In this document: in pieces, positions 16,657 through 25,417 of the stretch
Numbering within the stretch: the first letter of the stretch is position 1
How the letters are laid out: every line of letters begins with the position of its first letter
DNA from: a virus
Virus record (IMG/VR): IMGVR_UViG_3300024529_000001
Span: 1 to 53,921 of that record
Direction: 5' to 3' (one strand)
DNA length: 53,921 bases
The notes under the pieces: generated by a model
Database searches by the model: none
The model's input: only the letters and a program-made list of their open reading frames with translations
What the model was told of the DNA's origin: nothing
Position numbers and translations under genes: made by a program

Positions 16657-17491
16657 AAAATCTATGATAATAAGGCCATCAGGAAGGAGTAGTGATTATA
16701 TTGCTCCTTCTTTTGGTTATGGTTGTTTATTAAACTGTTCTTATTGTTATATGAAACGTAATGTTCCAGAAGGATTAAGTGTTGCAAAAAATATAGAAGA
16801 TATATTAACTGCAATAAACAATCATTCATTATTTGATACAATAGAAAAACCAAACCAAACTGATCCTAAGTATATAACATATGATATTGCATGTAATGAA
16901 GATTTTGCTCTTCATTCTAAATATTATAATTGGAAAAAGATATTTCAATTTTTCCTTGAACATCCTTATGCAAAAGCAACATTTGCTACTAAAATTATTC
17001 CTATTAAATTTTTAGAATACAATCCTTTAAAAAAAGTTAGAATAAGATTTAGTTTAATGCCACAAAAAATATCTAGTATTGTAGAACCAAATACTCCTGA
17101 TATTATAGACAGGATTAAAGCTGTTAATGCGTTTATTGAAGCAGGATACGAAGTTCATTTAAATTTTAGTCCTGTTATAATTAATGATAACTGGCTTAAA
17201 GATTATAGTTTATTATTTAATATGTGTAATGATTATATAGATTACAAAGATGAAGTAAAATCAGAAGTTATATTTTTAACACATAATAAAAATAAACATC
17301 AATATAACATTGATAATAATATTCCAGGAGAAGATTTACTATGGAATCCATCAACACAAGAAGAAAAGACTTCTAGTTATGGCGGAGTTAATGTAAGATA
17401 TAAAAGATCATTAAAACAAGAATCTATAAACTTGTTTAAAGAATTGCATGATAGTATTATTCCATGGAATACAATAAGATATATTTTTTAA
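16637..17491 (+). CDS. Radical SAM protein, spore photoproduct lyase-like
   Basis: The 284-aa product carries the radical SAM iron-sulfur motif C-x3-C-x2-C as GCLLNCSYCYMKR (C30, C34, C37). Its length and the I-x-P-S-x-G-Y-G-C context fit the SplB-like branch, which in bacteria repairs spore photoproduct in DNA. Some phages carry related radical SAM enzymes. A second possible start at 16664 (MIIRPSG) lies 8 bases after the upstream TAG and would drop nine residues. The substrate is unknown: DNA repair or base modification are options. Last gene of the plus-strand arm. Confidence 0.75.
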   Translation: MIQKVTRKSMIIRPSGRSSDYIAPSFGYGCLLNCSYCYMKRNVPEGLSVAKNIEDILTAINNHSLFDTIEKPNQTDPKYITYDIACNEDFALHSKYYNWKKIFQFFLEHPYAKATFATKIIPIKFLEYNPLKKVRIRFSLMPQKISSIVEPNTPDIIDRIKAVNAFIEAGYEVHLNFSPVIINDNWLKDYSLLFNMCNDYIDYKDEVKSEVIFLTHNKNKHQYNIDNNIPGEDLLWNPSTQEEKTSSYGGVNVRYKRSLKQESINLFKELHDSIIPWNTIRYIF

Positions 17492-17495
17492 AAAT

Positions 17496-17509
17496 TTTGT
17501 ATATTTACA
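17496..17509 (+). promoter_or_regulatory. Promoter-like TTTGTATATTTACA element
   Basis: These 14 bases match exactly an element on the minus strand directly upstream of the 1030-aa gene (45489-45502). The TATATTTAC part resembles the Bacteroidota -7 box TAnnTTTG with one change. No clear TTTG -33 box is seen at the right distance, so the call is tentative. Transcription from here would give a message of roughly 65-75 bases ending at the 17.55-kb terminator. Confidence 0.35.
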
Positions 17510-17551
17510 GCATAATTATGTTTTTTTGCGTAATTATTGTTTTTCATGTTT

Positions 17552-17580
17552 AAAGGTGGCAGAAATGTCACCTTTTTTTT
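17552..17580 (+). terminator. GAAA-loop terminator between the two convergent arms
   Basis: AAAGGTGGCA (17552-17561) pairs with TGTCACCTTT (17566-17575), 10 bp with one G-U wobble, around a GAAA loop, and continues into a run of eight T. It ends the plus-strand arm. The minus-strand SET gene stops right at its T-run; in that direction the stem is followed by only three T, so it should work mainly on the plus strand. Confidence 0.88.
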
Positions 17581-17942
17581 TAATCAATAATATCTCCTTC
17601 TTTTTTTCTGAAAGCTTCATAATCATGCAAAATTTCTGAATCTTTTTTAATATTAGTTTTAGTAATAACTGTTATAAGATTTTTTTCACAATTTATTGAA
17701 ACTCTTATATTAGGTTTAGAAGAACTATTATAAATTCCAAGATATCCTAATGGAAATAATACTGCCCAAGGTTTTTGATTATGACTATAACAATACTTAA
17801 AAAGTATATCTTGAGGTTTTTTAGTTAATAAGATACCTGGAGAAATTTCTATCTTTGTTCTTTTAGGTATGTCCTTCTTTGCAAATACACCTAATCCATG
17901 TAAATTAGATTCTCTAATTTCAATATAATCACTAATAAACAT
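17580..17942 (-). CDS. SET-domain protein
   Basis: The 120-aa product is a minimal SET domain: N-terminal IRESNLHGLGVFAKKDIPK (residues 9-27, the G-x-G-x-F-A SAM-binding turn), then YNSSSKPN (the N-H-S-x-x-P-N motif with His replaced by Ser), and DSEILHDY (the G-E-E-(L/I)-x-x-D-Y motif). SET proteins transfer methyl groups from SAM to lysines. It is the last gene of the virion-protein arm, its ATG overlapping the giant gene's stop (TAATG). Methylation of a virion or host protein is possible; the altered NHS motif leaves activity uncertain. Confidence 0.75.
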   Translation of the reverse strand: MFISDYIEIRESNLHGLGVFAKKDIPKRTKIEISPGILLTKKPQDILFKYCYSHNQKPWAVLFPLGYLGIYNSSSKPNIRVSINCEKNLITVITKTNIKKDSEILHDYEAFRKKEGDIID

Positions 17943-20900
17943 TATCTAAATCTTTGTCTAAACGAATTAAAGTTTCTTGCTCCTAAATAAGGATCCATTG
18001 AACTTCCTGTTATACCAAATGCTTTAAATGCATTATTCCATATTTTAAAAGAATCTTCTTTTTGCCAAACATATGGGCCAACATCTTTTTTATATCTTGA
18101 TTTTTTACCTTCCCCAAAAAACTCTTCATTCATATCTGTAATTATTTTTACATATGTATCAGTAGTAGGACCAAACACAACTGAACTAACATTTTTCATT
18201 TGTGATAAATCTTTTAATCCATATTTTGATAAAGGAATAAACTGCTCATTCTCTGCTCTTATATTCATAAGAAGATATAATAAATGTTGTTGTAAGTATC
18301 CACCTAATTTAAATTCTCTGTCGTCTTCAACAAAAAATCCAGGTAATGGACCAGAAAGTTTTTTCATTTTTTTCCATCTATCCTCATCATCGTCATTATA
18401 TCCAACTAAGCCGTATGCTAATACTGTAAGATTTAACATAGCAAATTCTAATATAGTTCTCTTAAGAGCATTTGCTTGATCAGGAGTCATATATTTAATA
18501 GCAGTAGTTCCTCTTTTTAAAACTTCACCTGCAAATTTAAAAGTTTCTATATAATAACCTAGCTGTACTTCTGCTAATCCCATATTATATCTACCATCTA
18601 TTGAATAACCAAAAATCTTATTTGAATCTTTAGTAAGTTTCATACCAAATCTTCTCATCATCATAGTTGTAAAATACTTTCTCATATATGATGCCATTCT
18701 AAACATTAAATATCTATTAGCTTCAGGCTGATCTTCTGCTGCATATGCACCTTGCAAATCTCTAGTGACAGCACTCATTCTATTTTTTATTTCAAAAAAC
18801 TTTTTCCCATTAACATCATATTCAGGATCTAATCCTTCTTTCAAAGATAATTGTCCATCTACTAATTCAAATGCTTCCGCATAAGGAACACTTTGGGTAA
18901 TTTCATCTACTTTAATTTGATTACCATCTTTATCTACTTTTGGCACATTAACATTATACATCATTCCTCCAAATGCTTGCAATGTAGCACCCATTTCCAT
19001 AAATTTTCTAGGAGAATAAACCCAACTACCTGAAACAACATCTCTAAGTAAACTTCTTCCAGCAGCATCACCTTTTCTTTCTTCCTGATAACCTTGTATA
19101 GCATCAAATGCAAATACTAATTGAGCATTTAGTGTTTTAGAACCTACTTTATATAATTGTGATGTAATTTCCATTTGAGCTTTTGCTGACCAAACCCTTC
19201 CTTGGGCATAAGAAAAAGGAGTCATATACTTCATAGCAGCTGTTTCTATTATACTTTGAAATATTGCACCATATCTGTTTTTAAGAGCTGATGGTATGTT
19301 TAAAGCAAAGAAACCAAAAGACGCCCTTTTTTGTAACCAACCAACTGATTTATGCAACCAAGCTTGATCTTTTGTTCTACCTGTAATATTAATACCATAA
19401 AAGTCTCTTTCTATAATATTATCTATACCTTTTGCTCTTACACTTTTTCCTTCTTTTTTCAAACTAGTTTTTAAACCATAATTTTGATATGTTTTTTTAA
19501 TGATTTTTTTAACACCATTAACAGTATCTATTACACCTTGTTCATTAAGTGTTGTTGATAAAGCTTCTGCAATCGGACTTATTTCAATTAGTTTTAATTG
19601 TCTTTTAGCTGATAACTGATATTTTTCAACTGCTGACAACAAATCTAATGATACTTCATCTAAATCCATTTGATATCTTCCTGATATAGGTATTTTTGCG
19701 GTTTTATCACTAAGTAAATCTAAATTTACCTCAACATGCTGATCATCTGGATTTAATCCAACTTCCCAATCTTCTTTAGTTTTAACAAATTTAGATTTTG
19801 TGTCTTTAACAAAAGCTGTCCAACCATTTAATTTTTCTTTTCCTTGTGTGACAATATTTTTTCTTTGAAATAACCCAAGTCTTTCTAATCTATATCTAGG
19901 AACATCGTATCCTAATTTACTATTTCTATTTAACCCTTTTTGATTATTAATATGATATTTTTTAACTTTTTCTAAAAGTTTAAATTCAGAGCTATTCTTA
20001 TCCATATTTTCATAATCCATATTTATATATCTATAAGGATCTTCTAATTGTGGATTTTTAGCAACTATTTTTTGCATTTCAGAATAAGATTTTGGCAACC
20101 AATTCCCTTTTACATCAACAGTTTTTCCAATTTCTTTAGGAGTATGATATTCTTTTTTAACAACTTTCTGTCTAAATTTATAAGAAGGTTTTCCAAAAAT
20201 TTCATCTATTTCATTTCCTTGAGCGTCATAAAGTTTAGTTTTTTCATAAAACTTACTTGGACCTGTAGATCTAACTACACCATCTTTTTCTTCAAATTCA
20301 TCTTGAGGTTTAACTTTGCTCCAAACATATACTCTTTTATATGATGTATATTCATCACCATTCCTATCTACCTTATCATTTGCTAAATGATTTTTATCAA
20401 ACCATTTTTTAAAACCTTTATTTCTTCTTAATGAAGCCAATACACCTGAAAAATCTTTTGTTAAAAGCTTATTTGCTAACTCATTATCAAATTCTTTTTT
20501 ATCTGTAGAATTTTCTAAAGTAGAACTTAAATTTTCTTTTTGTATAATATTATTTATTTCATCGAGATAATATATAGTAGCATCAGTTTTTTGTAATTCT
20601 GATAATCTTTCAAATGCAGCAAATAATCTTTTTTTCTGTAGTTTACTTAAACCTAATTCAGATCTAGTTTCTGATAAAGTTTTAAATTCATTAAATTGCG
20701 ATTTAGTTAACTTTTGTTTATTACGCAACATTCTAAAATAATTTTGTAATGTTTCATATTCTAATGTAGTTAAACCAGTTAAACCCGCATATTCTTCCTT
20801 TATTGCTTCTATATCATATTGTAATTGTTTTACATCACTAATCCTTTTTTCATCCATTTCTAAAGCATTAGGCTCATTATCATCATCTCTAAAAGGTGTT

Positions 20901-23900
20901 ACTGCGTCAAATATTTTTTCATATGCTTCTTCAATATTAATACTTTCTTTAACATTAACAGGTAAATCTTTTGTGATATCTTTTATTATATCAAACTGTT
21001 GTTGTCTTAGGTCATACCATTCTTGTGATACTTGAGGAATAGTATTTTTATCTATCCATTCTTGTTTTAATCTATTATATTCATTATCATATTTACTTGT
21101 ACCTTGTTCAAATTCTTCATCAGATAACTTTTGTTCTAATTTTTCAATAAAATTTAAATATGCGTTATTAAATACATTTGGTAATTCAACCCAATCATAA
21201 AATTCATTTTTAGCATTTCTATACTCTTTTAATAATTTTGCTTTTGCTTTTCCTTCTTCATCTTTACCGTATTCAGAAAATAATAATCTATATTTTTTCC
21301 ATAATTGATCTAAAACATCATAGTTTTGAAATTCATCATATTCATCTTCCATTTGATCTTGTAATAATGATATTTCTTCTAATATAGAATCTCTTTCTTT
21401 TAATGCTTCTCTTCCTATTTCATTTTCCATCATTTTATCAGGTTCATAAAATGAATCTAAATATGTATTATTAAAAAATAACTTTTTATGATTTCTATAT
21501 TTTTCAACTAAATCTGCATAAATCTTAAAATCTTTTTTATCTCTTGTAGAGCTATACTTTTGTTTTGCTTCATCTACATTTTGTTGCATTATTGCCATTT
21601 TAAGCCTATAATTTTTATATGGATTTAACATAGTCCATACTTCAAATTTTTCAATATTACCTTCATCATTTTTAGTAACATCCTCATCAATAAATAAATA
21701 TTTTTTCCAGAACTTTTCTAAATTATTTGGATTATAACCCGCATCTTTTAGATCACTTTTTATACTATTTAAAAATTTATTTGATTCTCTATCACTTTCA
21801 TTCATTATTTCAGTCAAATTATTTCTTAAATACACTCCAAAACTTGAAATTATTGGATCATTATTATACATATAACCTTCTAAGAAACTGTTAAATGCAT
21901 TTGCATCTCCCATCTCACCTTTAAGATACTCTTTCATCTTATCTTTAGAAATCAAATATTTTTTATAATCATTGTATTCTTTTTCTATTTGACTTTTAGG
22001 AGCTTCTCTAGCAACTAATTTTGCTTTTCTTTGTTCCCATAATTCAGTCATTCTATCATTTACAACATCAAACTGTTCTGATAATATATCAACTAAACCT
22101 TTTTCAAATACTTTATTTATAATAGTTGTAGAATCATCAATTCTATCTGAAATATTACCAACTAAATTACCTATATCTGAATCTGATTGTACACCAGCTT
22201 CACGCATTGTCTTTTTTGTATCATCAATAAAAGTTTTCCAATTCATAAGTAAGTTATTATAATAAGTTATTTGAATTAAATTTTCCTTATTATTAGGACT
22301 TTCTTTCATTAAATTAATATGCTTATATATATGCTTTATTAGCTTGTTAGTTTTAATTAAATTACCTGTAAGTGCTAATGCAGCCTTTTTTTGAAATTCC
22401 ATACTATCTAACAACTCTTCAATTGATTCATCTGTGTTTGTTAAAGTTTGTACTTTAGAAATTCCTTGTTGTAACTCATCATAAAGACCAGTTCCTTGTT
22501 CAGGAGCTAATATGTATTTTAAACCTTCATAATTTTCATCATCTCTCACTTTTAAAATATGAGATCTAATCAACTCATACTGTGAATTAATTATTTTAAT
22601 TACTTCTTCTCCTTCTATGTTTAAAATATCTTTAGCAAAATTTTGAGTATCTGTTAAATATTGCACTACTTTATCTTCTGTTACTATACTAGTATTTACA
22701 TTAAATGAAACATTATTATCAGGATCAGCAGCTTGATTTAACATTTCTGCTAACTCTTTTAAATTTGTTAATGGGTTTAGTTTTTCAATTTTAATTTTTT
22801 TACCAAATAATTTTCTTAGAACTTTTTTTATACCAAGTATTATCCTTTGCACTATACTTTTCATTTCAGAAGAGCTCTGTTCTTTTTTATTAATAAATTC
22901 AGCAGCATTTGTTAATGCTTTTACTAACATTTCATCTGTTACAGCATAATGATTTGAATCAAAACCTGGATATTCATTTAAAGATTCATCTAATAACTTT
23001 TTTCCTATTGCAGTGTTTTTTAAATCAAAAACTAACTTATTATATAAATTTGGATTTGATTCTCTTATAGCGGATATAAAAGGATGAGAAAATTCATGTA
23101 ATAATTGTTCAGTTGATTGCAACTCATTTATAAAATATAATTCACCTTGATAATAAAAAGAAGGGTTTTGTCCTGTATAAGGATTCTGAGATTCTTCAGT
23201 TAATGTTATTGCATCTTTCTTTGATATCATATTATAATTGATATTAAAAGAATTTTTTAATGCTAAAGCTATTTGTGTTAATGCATCATTAGCTATAATA
23301 TTTTTTTGACCTTCTATATCAAGATCTACAAGATGAACATTTTCAGTTGGATTTAATAAAGCAGCATCTTCAAAAAATTCTTCATCTGTAACAATATCTT
23401 CTTTTAATGTAAAGAATCTAAACCCTTTATTTTTTAATTTATATTTATCTTTAACAAAAGGAACAAAAAATATTAAATCATTTAAATCTTTTGTTCTACC
23501 CATTTTTATTTTAGCTTCAAATATTTCTTTCCAATCTTTAAAATAATTACCAAACATTTGAGGATATGCTTTTTTATTTTTGTCATATGGAACAGTTCTA
23601 AGAAAGAAATCTACTTGGTATCTTTTTGGCATAAATTTTCCATGATCAGGGCTAAAAACATTGTTTACATTTTCCATTTTTGTAGGATGTTCAATATATC
23701 CCATTATCACAACAGTTTCACCATTTTTTTCAGATTTTCCAATAAATGATTTTTCAAAAACAAATTTTCCACCTTTACTTTTGCTAGGAAATTTATCTGT
23801 TATTTCTTTATACCATTTTTGTTGTTCAATAAATTTTTTAACTCCAACGTTAAACTCAAAAGCTCTACCTCCATGACTTAATGCAATACCTGTATCTTCT

Positions 23901-25414
23901 ATCCATTTTCTAAAAACTAAAGCATTACTTTCTTTTATAAAATCATCATACAATATTGAACCATCAATATCATGTATTTCTTCATTTACTGATCTTAATA
24001 TTTTTCCGTATTTTCTTAATGCTAATGATCCAGATAATTCAAAATTTGCTGAAGAAAGATTAAATAAAGTTTTTAATATCCTAGCTGCAAAAGGATCATT
24101 ATTTAATGACTCTTGATAATTTTTAATTTCATATTCAACATTTTTTACGTCCACAACTTTTTGAGTTACAGGATCAATATTATATGCTCTTATAATTTTA
24201 TTAAAATTTTCTTTATAAACATCATCAGCTACATCTAAAGCAATATCTACCAGGTTATCATAATTTAACTTTTTAAATGTTTTATTATTAAAAACTCTAT
24301 GTAAAAAATTCCAAATAGCATTATAAAATGCTTTTAATACATTTTCTTCAAATCTATCTTTTGCACCTGATTTTAATATAAAGTCTTTAGTTATATCTGG
24401 ATTCTCTCTTTTTTCTCCTAAATATTCATTATCTAATCCATGCTCAAGAGCTTGTGCAATAAACGTAATAACTACTTGTTTTCTAATCCAATAATTATCT
24501 TTTTTTATATCAAAAACATCACCATATATATCTTCGTCAATCTCTGATTCAAATCTATTATACTTATCTTTATCTTTAATTTTTTCAAAACTTACTTTAT
24601 ATTTATCATAATACTTTTGATATTCAGACCATTCGCTAATATTTTTCATAAACTGAAAAGATAAAAATGATCTTTTACCAAGCATTGTAAAGATTATATT
24701 AGCAGATTGCATTAATAAATCTTTATCTGTAACATTGTCTCTTAATACTAATATTTTTTGAAGTTGATCATATCCAGACATTGGATTTTGACCACGTATA
24801 TTCATTTCATCTAATACCTTATCAGCATCTTCATTTGTTATTTCAATATTTAAACCTTTTATATACTTACTTAATTTTTTTCTTAATTCTAGATTAAACT
24901 TTTGATGAGCCATTTCACCTAATGTTTTATCTACTTCTTGATTTGATATCTCATTATATGAATTTGGTAATATTTTAAATGCATTATTTTTTTTGAATAT
25001 AACATAATCAGTAATGCCACTTTCATCATTAACTCCTATATAACCTTTAGAATTTATATTTAAATTTTCAGTTTTTAATATTTCTGGATTAACACTTGTT
25101 AAATTTTTAGCAGATATTACATATGGTGATTCATTTTCAATATATGCAGTTGTAAATTCAAATCTATTAGTAGTCCCCTTTTTTTTATAAACTAAAATAG
25201 GTTCATTATTTTCATCTTTTACATTTGAATCAGAAAACCATTTTTTAAAAGCTGGTGTATAAACTTTAGCCCAAATTCTTAAAGCGTCTTCTTTTGATTT
25301 TACTTGCGGTAAAGATTCAATTTGCGCATAAAGTTTTGACTCAGCACCAGTAGGTGAAAGAACACTTGTTATTTGATTTGATTTTTTATCTCTTATAATT
25401 CTACAAGTTGCCAT
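17942..25414 (-). CDS. Giant virion/RNAP-associated protein (ART-like, NTase-like, zincin)
   Basis: The product is 2490 aa. Residues about 48-85 (VYTPAFKKWFSDSNV and ENNEPILVYKKKGT) match the start of the ADP-ribosyltransferase fold of phage polyvalent proteins, with the usual Y-H-G-T changed to K-K-K-G-T. Residues about 455-610 hold GS (462-463), HDID (D482, D484) and QVDFF (D602), a pol-beta nucleotidyltransferase signature. HEFSH (773-777) is a zincin motif. Long helical, charged stretches follow (about 900-1700). The C-terminal 450 residues include one likely membrane helix (LEFAMLNLTVLAYGLVGY). It follows the RNA polymerase giant with a 3-base gap, so the two are probably co-translated and co-packaged. 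Virion cargo role is inferred. Confidence 0.75.
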   Translation of the reverse strand: MATCRIIRDKKSNQITSVLSPTGAESKLYAQIESLPQVKSKEDALRIWAKVYTPAFKKWFSDSNVKDENNEPILVYKKKGTTNRFEFTTAYIENESPYVISAKNLTSVNPEILKTENLNINSKGYIGVNDESGITDYVIFKKNNAFKILPNSYNEISNQEVDKTLGEMAHQKFNLELRKKLSKYIKGLNIEITNEDADKVLDEMNIRGQNPMSGYDQLQKILVLRDNVTDKDLLMQSANIIFTMLGKRSFLSFQFMKNISEWSEYQKYYDKYKVSFEKIKDKDKYNRFESEIDEDIYGDVFDIKKDNYWIRKQVVITFIAQALEHGLDNEYLGEKRENPDITKDFILKSGAKDRFEENVLKAFYNAIWNFLHRVFNNKTFKKLNYDNLVDIALDVADDVYKENFNKIIRAYNIDPVTQKVVDVKNVEYEIKNYQESLNNDPFAARILKTLFNLSSANFELSGSLALRKYGKILRSVNEEIHDIDGSILYDDFIKESNALVFRKWIEDTGIALSHGGRAFEFNVGVKKFIEQQKWYKEITDKFPSKSKGGKFVFEKSFIGKSEKNGETVVIMGYIEHPTKMENVNNVFSPDHGKFMPKRYQVDFFLRTVPYDKNKKAYPQMFGNYFKDWKEIFEAKIKMGRTKDLNDLIFFVPFVKDKYKLKNKGFRFFTLKEDIVTDEEFFEDAALLNPTENVHLVDLDIEGQKNIIANDALTQIALALKNSFNINYNMISKKDAITLTEESQNPYTGQNPSFYYQGELYFINELQSTEQLLHEFSHPFISAIRESNPNLYNKLVFDLKNTAIGKKLLDESLNEYPGFDSNHYAVTDEMLVKALTNAAEFINKKEQSSSEMKSIVQRIILGIKKVLRKLFGKKIKIEKLNPLTNLKELAEMLNQAADPDNNVSFNVNTSIVTEDKVVQYLTDTQNFAKDILNIEGEEVIKIINSQYELIRSHILKVRDDENYEGLKYILAPEQGTGLYDELQQGISKVQTLTNTDESIEELLDSMEFQKKAALALTGNLIKTNKLIKHIYKHINLMKESPNNKENLIQITYYNNLLMNWKTFIDDTKKTMREAGVQSDSDIGNLVGNISDRIDDSTTIINKVFEKGLVDILSEQFDVVNDRMTELWEQRKAKLVAREAPKSQIEKEYNDYKKYLISKDKMKEYLKGEMGDANAFNSFLEGYMYNNDPIISSFGVYLRNNLTEIMNESDRESNKFLNSIKSDLKDAGYNPNNLEKFWKKYLFIDEDVTKNDEGNIEKFEVWTMLNPYKNYRLKMAIMQQNVDEAKQKYSSTRDKKDFKIYADLVEKYRNHKKLFFNNTYLDSFYEPDKMMENEIGREALKERDSILEEISLLQDQMEDEYDEFQNYDVLDQLWKKYRLLFSEYGKDEEGKAKAKLLKEYRNAKNEFYDWVELPNVFNNAYLNFIEKLEQKLSDEEFEQGTSKYDNEYNRLKQEWIDKNTIPQVSQEWYDLRQQQFDIIKDITKDLPVNVKESINIEEAYEKIFDAVTPFRDDDNEPNALEMDEKRISDVKQLQYDIEAIKEEYAGLTGLTTLEYETLQNYFRMLRNKQKLTKSQFNEFKTLSETRSELGLSKLQKKRLFAAFERLSELQKTDATIYYLDEINNIIQKENLSSTLENSTDKKEFDNELANKLLTKDFSGVLASLRRNKGFKKWFDKNHLANDKVDRNGDEYTSYKRVYVWSKVKPQDEFEEKDGVVRSTGPSKFYEKTKLYDAQGNEIDEIFGKPSYKFRQKVVKKEYHTPKEIGKTVDVKGNWLPKSYSEMQKIVAKNPQLEDPYRYINMDYENMDKNSSEFKLLEKVKKYHINNQKGLNRNSKLGYDVPRYRLERLGLFQRKNIVTQGKEKLNGWTAFVKDTKSKFVKTKEDWEVGLNPDDQHVEVNLDLLSDKTAKIPISGRYQMDLDEVSLDLLSAVEKYQLSAKRQLKLIEISPIAEALSTTLNEQGVIDTVNGVKKIIKKTYQNYGLKTSLKKEGKSVRAKGIDNIIERDFYGINITGRTKDQAWLHKSVGWLQKRASFGFFALNIPSALKNRYGAIFQSIIETAAMKYMTPFSYAQGRVWSAKAQMEITSQLYKVGSKTLNAQLVFAFDAIQGYQEERKGDAAGRSLLRDVVSGSWVYSPRKFMEMGATLQAFGGMMYNVNVPKVDKDGNQIKVDEITQSVPYAEAFELVDGQLSLKEGLDPEYDVNGKKFFEIKNRMSAVTRDLQGAYAAEDQPEANRYLMFRMASYMRKYFTTMMMRRFGMKLTKDSNKIFGYSIDGRYNMGLAEVQLGYYIETFKFAGEVLKRGTTAIKYMTPDQANALKRTILEFAMLNLTVLAYGLVGYNDDDEDRWKKMKKLSGPLPGFFVEDDREFKLGGYLQQHLLYLLMNIRAENEQFIPLSKYGLKDLSQMKNVSSVVFGPTTDTYVKIITDMNEEFFGEGKKSRYKKDVGPYVWQKEDSFKIWNNAFKAFGITGSSMDPYLGARNFNSFRQRFR

Positions 25415-25417
25415 TAT

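Noticed and set aside
16650-16690. TAG read-through extension of the Myb/SANT-like gene under a TAG-to-Gln code
   Set aside because: The extension runs in the overlap with the radical SAM gene and meets another TAG and then TGA within about 15 codons; the standard code explains the layout better.
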